Assembly (NCBI GenBank): GCA_002390825.1
Contig: DGQR01000179.1
Location: 1 to 37,975 of the forward strand
DNA: 37,975 nt
Reading direction: 5' to 3'
Source: Rhodoferax sp. UBA4409
GTDB lineage: Bacteria; Pseudomonadota; Gammaproteobacteria; Burkholderiales; Burkholderiaceae_C
The translations under genes and the position numbers were made by a program. Shown here in pieces: positions 31,505 through 37,975 of the stretch; within the stretch, counting starts at the first letter, position 1, and each line of letters begins with the position of its first letter. The notes beneath the pieces were generated by a model. It was not told the DNA's origin and made no database searches. It worked only from the letters and a program-made list of their open reading frames with translations.

Positions 31505-32175
31505 CACGCGGGCAGCACCTGCTTCAAAAAGGCGGCAATGTCAGCAATCTCACGCGGGTGCACGCTGTGCGGCATGGGGTAAGTGTGCCACTGCACCTTG
31601 TGGCCGAGGGCGGCCAGTGCATCGCGCGAGTCTTCGCCGCGCTTCAAGATCACCACCGGGTCTTGGGTGCCGTGGGCCATGAAGATGGGGGTGCTTGCGT
31701 TGGCGCTATGGCGCTCGCTGGCAAAGCGGTCGGCCAGCGGCAGGTAGCCGGACAAGGCCATGACGCCCGCAATTTTGTGCGGCAGGCGCAGCGCGGTGTG
31801 CAGCGCCATGGCGCAGCCCTGGCTAAAACCCGCCAGCACAATGTGATCGGCCGCGATGCCACGCGCCACTTCGCGCTCCACCAGGGCCGCAATCGCCGCC
31901 TCGGAGCGCTGGATGCCTGCCGCGTCCTGCTTGCTCACCAGGTCCATGCCATACAGGTCGTACCAGCCGGGCATCACATAACCGCCGTTGATGGTGATCG
32001 GGATGCTGGGCGCCTGCGGAAACACAAAGCGGATGGGCTGGCAGCCGTCCAGGTCCAGCTCGGGCACCAGGCCTGCAAAGTCATCGCTGGTGGCGCCCAG
32101 CCCGTGCATCCAGATGACGGCGGCCGTGGGGTTGGGGGCGGATTCGAGTTCGATGCAGGAGAGCAGGGCAGTCAT
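31504..32175 (-). CDS. Carboxylesterase/phospholipase (alpha/beta hydrolase)
   Basis: This 223-residue protein belongs to the carboxylesterase II/acyl-protein thioesterase family. The oxyanion region is MHGLGATSDDF, the nucleophile elbow GFSQGCAMAL, the Asp is in HGTQDPVV and the His in PMPHSVHPREI, so the triad is complete. The start at 32175 places the family N-terminus correctly; the frame extends upstream to 32253 into the divergent gene's start and is unlikely. It is the first gene of a coupled pair with the Hsp70-like gene and is divergent from rhtA with 68 bases between. Confidence 0.88.
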   Translation of the reverse strand: MTALLSCIELESAPNPTAAVIWMHGLGATSDDFAGLVPELDLDGCQPIRFVFPQAPSIPITINGGYVMPGWYDLYGMDLVSKQDAAGIQRSEAAIAALVEREVARGIAADHIVLAGFSQGCAMALHTALRLPHKIAGVMALSGYLPLADRFASERHSANASTPIFMAHGTQDPVVILKRGEDSRDALAALGHKVQWHTYPMPHSVHPREIADIAAFLKQVLPA

Positions 32176-32243
32176 GGCGCGGGCCTTGGTATTGAATTTG
32201 GGAGACGGGTTTATACCCGAGTTGCAGCGGTTATCGTCAAGGC

Positions 32244-33128
32244 ATGTCTTCACACCGCTTTCATCATGTGCTGCCTTTGCTGGCGGTTTTGGGTTCTGTC
32301 ACCGCCTTGGGGCTGGGCACGTCGATTGCCAAACAGCTGTTTCCCGTGGTCGGATCCCTGGGCACCACGGCCTTGCGCGTGGGGTTTTCGGCCCTGTTGC
32401 TTTTGCTGATCTGGCGGCCCTGGCGCTGGGCGCTGGCACCGGCGGACCGCATGTCACTGCTGCGCTATGGCGTGGCGCTGGGGCTGATGAACTTGCTGTT
32501 TTACATGTCGCTGCGCACCATTCCATTCGGCATTGCGGTGGCGATTGAGTTTTCCGGGCCCTTGGCGGTGGCGTTGTATTCGTCGCGCAAGCCGGTGGAC
32601 TTTGTGTGGCTGGCGCTGGCGATTGCGGGGCTGGGCCTGTTGCTGCCCTTTGGCGGTAATGTGCAGTCACTGGATGTGACCGGTGTGACCTATGCCTTGG
32701 CGGCCGCCGCGTTTTGGGGCGCTTACATTGTGTTCGGCAAGCGCGTGGGCCACTTGCATGCAGGCCACTCGGTGGCGCTGGGGCTCACGGTGGCGGCCAT
32801 TACCGTGGTGCCCTTTGGCATCTGGCATGCAGGCGCGGCCCTGCTGGATCCACACGTTCTATGGATCGGGTTGGTGGTGGCCGCGATCTCCAGCGCCATA
32901 CCTATCTCGCTGGAGATGGTGGCCCTCAAGCGCCTGCCACAAGAGGCCTTCGGCATCATGACCAGCATGGAGCCGGCGGTGGCGGCTTTGCTGGGCTTGG
33001 TGATGCTCGATGAGCAACTCAGCGCCCCGCAGTGGTGGGCGATTGTGTTCATCATGGGTGCGGCGGCGGGCAGCGCGGTGACTGCCAAGCGCCAGCCGCC
33101 AGCGGTGGCGGCCGGGCTGGTGCAGTAA
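32244..33128 (+). CDS. rhtA: DMT-family exporter, RhtA-type
   Basis: This 294-residue inner-membrane transporter has ten predicted helices in two EamA repeats. It follows E. coli RhtA, the threonine/homoserine exporter, over its length: TALRVGFSALLLLLIWRPWR, FGIAVAIEFSGPLAVALYSSR, RKPVDFVWLALAIAGLGLLLPFG and PISLEMVALKRLP. AAGG lies shortly before the start. It converges with the SMP-30-like gene, leaving 5 bases between stops. Export of threonine or homoserine is inferred by homology. Confidence 0.9.
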   Translation: MSSHRFHHVLPLLAVLGSVTALGLGTSIAKQLFPVVGSLGTTALRVGFSALLLLLIWRPWRWALAPADRMSLLRYGVALGLMNLLFYMSLRTIPFGIAVAIEFSGPLAVALYSSRKPVDFVWLALAIAGLGLLLPFGGNVQSLDVTGVTYALAAAAFWGAYIVFGKRVGHLHAGHSVALGLTVAAITVVPFGIWHAGAALLDPHVLWIGLVVAAISSAIPISLEMVALKRLPQEAFGIMTSMEPAVAALLGLVMLDEQLSAPQWWAIVFIMGAAAGSAVTAKRQPPAVAAGLVQ

Positions 33129-33133
33129 GCGCT

Positions 33134-34276
33134 TTATTGGGGCAGCCAGCCCAGCCCGTGGGCGTGCAGGCTCTGCACATACAGGCGGTCTTTGGTTTCG
33201 GTAATTGCCGTGGTTTCGGGGTAGCTGCCGCTTGGGTCTTGCAGGTCGGCTACTACTTTGCCGTCTTCAGTGAAGGCGATCACATGGCCGTAGGCCTTGG
33301 GGATAGGCCACAGCACGCGCGGCAAGCGCAGGGTGAGGCTGCGCAGCCATGGCATGGCCGACAAGTTGTCGATGGTGGCGTTGCGGGGCTTGGCAAAACC
33401 GAGCCAGATTTTTCCGTCCAGGCCGCGCATCAGGTTGTCGGGGTAGCCGGGCAGGTTGTCCAGCAGCACCCGGGCTTGTGCGGTGCCTTGGGTATGGGTG
33501 TCAAGGCTGCGCACGTCGAGCTGATGGGCGCTGACCGCAATCTTCCAGACCCGGTATTTGCCGGTTTCGTTCACAAACAGTGACTGTTCGTCCTGGCTCA
33601 GTGCCACGCCGTTGGCAAAGCTCAAGCCGGTCGCGACCAGGCGGGTGGCTTTGGTGGCAGGGTCGTATTCCAAAATGCGACCGGTGCTGGACTGCTCCAC
33701 GATGTCGAGCAGGCTCGCCTCGAAGGTGCCGCCCCAGTCTTTGGGTGCAAAGCGGGTGGAGGCATCGCTGAAATACATCTTGCCGTTTTGAGCGACTACC
33801 ACCGCATCTGCGTAGCGGATCGGGTCGCCGTTCACTGTGTCGGTGAGCAACGTAACCTTCGCATCCGGCGCGATGGACAGCAGCCCTTTGAACGCATCCG
33901 CCGCAATCAGGTTGCCCTCTGCATCAAAGTCAAAACCGAGCACCCGGCCACCGGTGTTGGCAAACACCTGCTGCGCGCTGCCATCGGCCTCCATGCGCAA
34001 GATGTTGCCGCTGGCCACCGTCGTGTAGAGCTTGCCGTCGCGGCCGAACTGGATGTGTTCCGGCCCCACTTCGCCGTGCAGGTTGATCATTTTTAAACCG
34101 CTCAGCCGCTCGTTGACGGCGTGGGGGCCTTGATAGCGGGGTGCAGTGGGCGCATCCCACGCCACGGGGCTCACCGGGACTGGCCACAAGAGCAAATACA
34201 GCGTGGCGCAGCCCACGACCCCCAAAACGAGGTTCAAAATTTTCTTCAAAGCGTGTTTCCCTGAGAGCCCGAACAT
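33134..34276 (-). CDS. SMP-30/strictosidine-synthase-like beta-propeller protein
   Basis: This 380-residue protein has an N-terminal membrane anchor (about residues 12-32, LNLVLGVVGCATLYLLLWPV). A six-bladed propeller of the SMP-30/gluconolactonase/strictosidine synthase type follows. Repeated strand motifs include GPEHIQFGRDGKLYTTVASG, VLGFDFDAEGNLIAADAFKG and RYADAVVVAQNGKMYFSDAS. The segment NLPGYPDNLMRGLDGKIWLG is typical of the adipocyte-plasma-membrane-associated-protein group. It may be a lactonase or esterase on the periplasmic side. It starts 14 bases after the Cache-domain gene, so the two are cotranscribed. Confidence 0.83.
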   Translation of the reverse strand: MFGLSGKHALKKILNLVLGVVGCATLYLLLWPVPVSPVAWDAPTAPRYQGPHAVNERLSGLKMINLHGEVGPEHIQFGRDGKLYTTVASGNILRMEADGSAQQVFANTGGRVLGFDFDAEGNLIAADAFKGLLSIAPDAKVTLLTDTVNGDPIRYADAVVVAQNGKMYFSDASTRFAPKDWGGTFEASLLDIVEQSSTGRILEYDPATKATRLVATGLSFANGVALSQDEQSLFVNETGKYRVWKIAVSAHQLDVRSLDTHTQGTAQARVLLDNLPGYPDNLMRGLDGKIWLGFAKPRNATIDNLSAMPWLRSLTLRLPRVLWPIPKAYGHVIAFTEDGKVVADLQDPSGSYPETTAITETKDRLYVQSLHAHGLGWLPQ

Positions 34277-34290
34277 TCGGGCGAGTGCAT

Positions 34291-35631
34291 TCAGATGTTG
34301 CTGTGGTTGTCGTTGGTGCTGTCACTATTGCGGGCCTGCGCCTCGGCTTGTGCCACGCGTTTTTCCAGCTGGCTGCTGCGTTGGTGGTGGTGCATTAGCT
34401 GATCCCGCCGGTCGATGGCGGCGCGTCCTGCCCGCACAAACCAGGGCTTCCACAGGGCCGGTACCTTGGGTGGGCGCTTGATGTTGGGCCCCTCGGCGTT
34501 CTGGACATAGTCGGCCAACTGCAAGGCTGGCTGCGTAAAGCGCCGGCTCAGCCACAGCGCGGTGCCTGCAGTGGCCAGCAGCCCGAGGAGGCCGGTCAAC
34601 ATCATGGGCCAGGTTTTACTGAGTGCTTGCGACGCCATGGCCTCTGCCGGCTGGTAAATCACCAAACTGAAGGGCGAGCCCCGCAAGGCGAACCGGAGCC
34701 AGCCGGCCTCGGTGGTGTAAGGGCCCGCAGGCAGCGCCGCTTTGCTGTCGCTGGCGGCCAGGGTGCGGCCTTCGGTGTCGATGACCCAGGCTTGGCCCAG
34801 CGTCAGCGGGTGTTGTTGCATGACGGCGTTGAGCGCGTCAACTGCCAAGTCGGTTCCCATGACGCCTACATAGGCGTTGCCAGCGTACACCGGCGCCAGC
34901 ACAGACACCACCGGAATGCCCTTGAGCGTGTCGGTGTGTGGCAGGGTCCAGACCGGTTCTTTTTGCGGGTTGCGGGTCGGGCCGGCTGCCTCCACCGGGC
35001 GGGCGCCTTGAGCCTCCCAGAACACGGCGAGCGCGGTGCCCATGTCGGATTTGCCGGTGGCGGCAAACACCTCGTCGCGCGATTGCGCGGGGTACACCCA
35101 GCGCCAGCGCTGCGGCGCGTCGTAAAAATAGCTCCACACCAAGCGGGACTGGGTGTTGTGGGCGGCAACGACCTGTCCGAGCGCCCCCAAAGGGGCATTG
35201 AGCTCGCGCCGGTAATCTCCGCCTGCGCTGGGGTTCACATGGATGGAACCCATGTCTTTGACCAGGTCTTGCGGCATCCGGTCCCAAGGCGCATCCCGCA
35301 GTGGCGCGAGGTTGCGGCGCTCCAGGCGCTCGGCCAGGCTGGCATCTACAAAACCTGCTTGGCGCAGATTGCGCTCGGCACTCTGGCGCATGCCGGCCAC
35401 ATGCTGGCGTGCCGCATCCAGCGGCCCGTTCAGTGCGGCTTGTAGTTGCTCCCCTTGGGCACTGAGTGCCCAGGCAAGGGCCCGCTTCTGGCGGTTGTAT
35501 TCCGCCCAACTCCCAAGCAACAAGGCCAGGGTCACGCCCCCTATCACCAGTGCAAGACTGATGTGGTGTGTGCGGAGCATGTGCGATGCGCTGACGACTG
35601 GCGCAGAGGAAGGTGGGGCAGTAGGCGGCAT
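34291..35631 (-). CDS. Cache-domain membrane protein without output domain
   Basis: This 446-residue protein has one membrane segment at about residues 25-43 (SLALVIGGVTLALLLGSWAE) and another at about 340-362 (MLTGLLGLLATAGTALWLS). Between them is a periplasmic double-Cache/PDC sensor domain with AYVGVMGTDLAVDALNAV and GQAWVIDTEGRTLAAS. After the second helix only about 85 residues remain, ending in a charged coiled-coil-like tail (QLEKRVAQAEAQARNS). No methyl-accepting, kinase or GGDEF domain follows, which is unusual for a Cache receptor. The start is uncertain: 35631 or Met18 at 35580, neither with a good ribosome binding site. It is in an operon with the SMP-30-like gene. Confidence 0.78.
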   Translation of the reverse strand: MPPTAPPSSAPVVSASHMLRTHHISLALVIGGVTLALLLGSWAEYNRQKRALAWALSAQGEQLQAALNGPLDAARQHVAGMRQSAERNLRQAGFVDASLAERLERRNLAPLRDAPWDRMPQDLVKDMGSIHVNPSAGGDYRRELNAPLGALGQVVAAHNTQSRLVWSYFYDAPQRWRWVYPAQSRDEVFAATGKSDMGTALAVFWEAQGARPVEAAGPTRNPQKEPVWTLPHTDTLKGIPVVSVLAPVYAGNAYVGVMGTDLAVDALNAVMQQHPLTLGQAWVIDTEGRTLAASDSKAALPAGPYTTEAGWLRFALRGSPFSLVIYQPAEAMASQALSKTWPMMLTGLLGLLATAGTALWLSRRFTQPALQLADYVQNAEGPNIKRPPKVPALWKPWFVRAGRAAIDRRDQLMHHHQRSSQLEKRVAQAEAQARNSDSTNDNHSNI

Positions 35632-35662
35632 AGCGCTATTGTGGCCCCGTGGCCAGGGCCGG

Positions 35663-35696
35663 GTGCCACCGCCGTGCTAAGCGGCCGCGGTGGCAC
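35663..35696. terminator. Perfect 10-bp hairpin after the patatin gene
   Basis: GTGCCACCGC (35663-35672) and GCGGTGGCAC (35687-35696) form a perfect stem with a 14-base loop, 11 bases beyond the patatin stop on the minus strand. No T-run follows, so it may terminate weakly or protect the mRNA end. Confidence 0.45.
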
Positions 35697-35706
35697 GCCA
35701 GCCGGT

Positions 35707-36606
35707 TCAGTTGCCCCGGGCGTTGGGTGGAATTCTGCTTTTCATCTCCGCCACGGCTGCTCGCCCGGCCACATAGCCTGCCTGGATCAGGTCTTTGCGT
35801 GCACCGAAGTCGGTGCTGCTGAAGCGGGCGGTGTCCGGCCGGATCAATACGTCGGCTTCTTTCGCCTCCAGATTGGTCAGTGCGCGGCCCATGATTTCAA
35901 ACGACTGCAAGATGACTTCGTAGAGGCCATGGCCCACGTTGTTCTGGGGTTTGGTGCCCACGTCCACTGCAATGACCTGGCTGGCGCCCAAAGTGCGCGC
36001 AAACCGCACCGGCAGGGGGCTCACCAAGCCGCCATCGACCAGCTCCACACCGCCCACAACGGCCGGCACAAAAACACCCGGAATCGCACTCGACGCACGC
36101 ACCGCCTGGCCGGTATCGCCGGAGCGCAAGAGCACCGCGTCACCGTTGTTCAGGTTGGTAGCCACAGCGCCGAACGTGAGCTTGAGCTTTTCAATCGGTT
36201 GGTTGCGCACGTATTCGTTGATCAGCTTTTGCAGCGCCTCGCCTGCGAACATGCCGCGTTTGTTGGCCGAGTTGAAGTCGGCCACATCGATATCACGCAC
36301 CTTGAGGGCGACTTCTTCCATTTGCCAGGGGCTGAAGCCCGCCGCGTAGAAAGCGCCCACCAGAGAGCCGGCGCTGGTGCCGACCACCACATCGGGCTTG
36401 TAGCCGCTCTCCTCCAGCGCCTTGAGCACACCGATGTGCGCAAACCCGCGCGCGGACCCACCACCCAGCACAAGCCCGAGCTTGCCGGTGCGCCGGGGCG
36501 TGGCCTGCGCGGCGGCTGTGCCTGAGAGTGCGAGGGCGGAGGCCGCCGCCACACCAGTAGCCAGTTGACGGGTGAAAGTGCGACGCAGCATGCCGGGCGC
36601 TTCCAT
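35707..36606 (-). CDS. Patatin-like phospholipase, probably exported
   Basis: This patatin of about 299 residues has a signal-like N-terminus. LRRTFTRQLATGVAAASALALSGTAAA has a twin-arginine pair and an AxA-type end, suggesting Tat export, although the match to the Tat consensus is partial. The mature domain has GGGSARGFAHIG, the nucleophile in VGTSAGSLVG and the catalytic Asp in DGGLVSPLPV, so the Ser-Asp dyad is complete. It resembles the RssA/YchK-like bacterial group. The start codon overlaps the OmpA stop (ATGATG), with Met1 at 36609 or 36606. A lipid-degrading enzyme coupled to a cell-wall lipoprotein suggests envelope maintenance. Confidence 0.87.
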   Translation of the reverse strand: MEAPGMLRRTFTRQLATGVAAASALALSGTAAAQATPRRTGKLGLVLGGGSARGFAHIGVLKALEESGYKPDVVVGTSAGSLVGAFYAAGFSPWQMEEVALKVRDIDVADFNSANKRGMFAGEALQKLINEYVRNQPIEKLKLTFGAVATNLNNGDAVLLRSGDTGQAVRASSAIPGVFVPAVVGGVELVDGGLVSPLPVRFARTLGASQVIAVDVGTKPQNNVGHGLYEVILQSFEIMGRALTNLEAKEADVLIRPDTARFSSTDFGARKDLIQAGYVAGRAAVAEMKSRIPPNARGN

Positions 36607-37226
36607 CATTTGCCCATCACGGGTTGAATCAAGCCCTTGTCCATCATGGCTTTGAGGCGATCCCAGGCGTTTTCGAAGGCGTTGGGCGCTTCTCCACGGG
36701 TGATGTTTTCCACTTTTTCTTCCAAGATCACCACCTCCACACGGCGGTTGAGTTTGCGGCCTTCGTCATTGGCGTTAGAGGCCACAGGGCGGTTGAACGA
36801 GTAGCCTGCGGTGCTCAGGCGCTTGGCATCAATGCCTTGGGCGATCAAGGCTTCGCGCACGCTACGGGCACGGGCTTCCGAGAGCTCCTGGTTCAGGGCT
36901 TCGTTGCCGAGGTTGTCGGTGTGGCCTTCGAGGATCACATTTTTGTCGGTCTTGGTGTTGATCAACACTGCAACACGCTGCAAATAGGCAGAGGACTCTG
37001 TGACGTTCAGGCTGGACTTGCCCGACTCAAACAAGGCCGAGCTCGGCAGAAAAATCTGAACACCACGCTCCGACTGGGCAATCGGCAAGGTCGGCCCGGT
37101 GTACACCGGGGTGGCGGGCACCACTGGCGCCTGCTGGCAAGCGCTCAGCAATGCGCCGGTGAGGGTGAGGGCGGCAACTGTGGTGCACAGACGCGCGGCT
37201 TGGGTAGAACGGGTGAGGTAAGACAT
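36606..37226 (-). CDS. OmpA-family lipoprotein
   Basis: This 206-residue lipoprotein has a type II signal peptide with lipobox LLSAC. A linker and an OmpA C-terminal peptidoglycan-binding domain follow (about residues 70-170): LEGHTDNLGNEALNQELSEARA, then LSTAGYSFNRPVASN and GRKLNRRVEV. The Asp and Arg that bind diaminopimelate are in this pattern. It resembles Pal/YiaD-type proteins that tie the outer membrane to the cell wall. A short helical tail extends the C-terminus (NAFENAWDRLKAMMDKGL). It is the first gene of a coupled pair with the patatin. Confidence 0.9.
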   Translation of the reverse strand: MSYLTRSTQAARLCTTVAALTLTGALLSACQQAPVVPATPVYTGPTLPIAQSERGVQIFLPSSALFESGKSSLNVTESSAYLQRVAVLINTKTDKNVILEGHTDNLGNEALNQELSEARARSVREALIAQGIDAKRLSTAGYSFNRPVASNANDEGRKLNRRVEVVILEEKVENITRGEAPNAFENAWDRLKAMMDKGLIQPVMGK

Positions 37227-37318
37227 ACAGACAGATCCAAATAAAAGGCCGCCAACTGGCCCAGACGCATTGAACCGCCTAAGCCGTGGGTCTGTCTAGC
37301 AATTGCTTACAAACATTG

Positions 37319-37348
37319 GAAATAGTTCGCCGATCTGCGAACTATTTC
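37319..37348 (-). terminator. Perfect 12-bp hairpin after the YnjB-like gene
   Basis: GAAATAGTTCGC (37319-37330) and GCGAACTATTTC (37337-37348) form a perfect 12-bp stem with a 6-base loop, directly abutting the stop codon at 37349-37351. The transcribed strand has no T-run beyond the stem. Confidence 0.6.
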
Positions 37349-37975
37349 TCATGCCCCGTAGCGCTTGGTCCATTCCTTTTCCAGCGCATCGACCCAGCTG
37401 CCGTGGGGCTCTGGAATAGCAGGTGCCGGCTTTTCTACTTGGCCAGGCAAAGGCTTGGCTGCGAATGCAGCGCGCTCGCTGACGCTGAGCTTGTCGAGCG
37501 CGAGCACCGTCGGGTCGCCCCACACGGCGATGTCGGCCTTGCGGGCTTGCGCCTCTGCGCTGAGCAAGAAGTTGGCAAATACCTGCGCGCCTTCTTTGGC
37601 AGTCGCGTTCACGGGAATCGCAACGAAGTGCGTATTGCCGATCGTGCCGCTACTGAATTGATAGCTGGTGATGCTTGCAGGAAGGCGCTTGGCGGCGATT
37701 TCGTTCGCAGCGTCGTTGGGGTTAAAGGTGAGTGCAATTGCCACTTCACCATCGGCCAGCATCTGGCGGATCGCCTCAGCGTTGTTGGGGAACTGCTTGC
37801 CGCCGCGCCACAGGTGCGGGTGCATCTGGTCCAGCGCTGCCCACAGGGGGGCGGTGGCTTTGGTAAACGCGTCAGGAGTGACTGGTTTGTAGAGCGCGTC
37901 GCGGTTGGCGTTCACGTCCATCAGCACTTGCTTCAGGAAGGTGGTGCCGTGGAAGTTGGGCGGGCGCGGGTAGGT
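37349..37975 (-). CDS. ynjB: ABC transporter substrate-binding protein, YnjB-like (partial, 5' end outside window)
   Basis: The frame is open to the right edge, giving the last 208 residues. The first visible residues read TYPRPPNFHGTTFLKQVL. The segment LWRGGKQFPNNAEAIRQMLADGEVAIALTFNPNDAANE, and the later EPHGSWVDALEKEWTKRYG, fit the YnjB (COG4134) binding proteins. The fold is a periplasmic type II binding protein. This is the expected partner of the YnjCD genes at 17321-19634, but it stands about 17.7 kb away on the same strand. Its upstream neighbours cannot be seen. Iron or thiamine binding proteins are alternatives. Confidence 0.72.
   Translation of the reverse strand, partial: TYPRPPNFHGTTFLKQVLMDVNANRDALYKPVTPDAFTKATAPLWAALDQMHPHLWRGGKQFPNNAEAIRQMLADGEVAIALTFNPNDAANEIAAKRLPASITSYQFSSGTIGNTHFVAIPVNATAKEGAQVFANFLLSAEAQARKADIAVWGDPTVLALDKLSVSERAAFAAKPLPGQVEKPAPAIPEPHGSWVDALEKEWTKRYGA

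Noticed and set aside
1..37975. Mobile elements, prophage, CRISPR arrays, tRNA or rRNA genes
   Set aside because: No transposase, integrase or phage structural genes, no regularly spaced repeats, and no tRNA- or rRNA-like sequence was recognised by eye. A dedicated RNA search was not possible.

Overview
The window looks like a chromosomal segment of a betaproteobacterium, most likely Comamonadaceae (Rhodoferax/Polaromonas/Acidovorax type). The basis is high GC, the gene families present, and intergenic repeat elements that I recognise as typical of that family. It holds about 32 protein genes, nearly all complete. I saw no rRNA, tRNA, CRISPR array, transposase or prophage gene. No stretch longer than about 260 bases lacks a gene.

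Layout. Bases 1-60 hold a perfect CIRCE element (HrcA operator) under a heat-shock-like promoter that reads leftward out of the window, so a groES or similar chaperone gene probably lies just outside. From 212 to 4964 come a Baeyer-Villiger-type flavin monooxygenase, a membrane-anchored alpha/beta hydrolase, an unknown protein and a lipoprotein esterase. A ProQ/FinO RNA-binding protein (5217-5885) faces a YhgE/Pip membrane protein that is coupled to an MscS channel (5931-9493).

The most interesting part is 9564-19634: eight genes on the minus strand. Read in order of transcription they are a YnjC-like ABC permease, a YnjD-like ATPase, a TlpA-like thioredoxin, a YnjF-like CDP-alcohol phosphatidyltransferase, a TVP38 membrane domain fused to a mercuric-reductase-like flavoprotein, an NADH-dehydrogenase-like flavoprotein fused to selenophosphate synthetase (SelD), a DUF3047 secreted protein, and a stand-alone paralogue of the SelD-fused flavoprotein. 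As I recall the E. coli gene order, ydjXYZ-ynjABCDEF sits near selD there and contains the same families (TVP38 proteins, an ABC importer, a CDP-alcohol transferase). The window therefore suggests a conserved, poorly characterised selenium-linked membrane and redox system, here compacted by domain fusions. A YnjB-like binding protein, the natural partner of YnjCD, is cut by the right edge of the window, about 17.7 kb away.

From 19754 to 37975 the genes are mostly housekeeping or stress-related. They are a Tim44-domain protein, an NhaR-type regulator divergent from a small operon (HPF/RaiA-like protein, 55-residue membrane protein, zinc-ribbon protein), an RlmI-like methyltransferase, catalase-peroxidase KatG and a patatin. 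They are followed by a LysR/DoxX/pirin module with a coupled Nudix hydrolase, an esterase coupled to a YegD-type Hsp70, an RhtA-type exporter, an SMP-30-type propeller with an orphan Cache sensor, and an OmpA lipoprotein coupled to a second, probably exported patatin.
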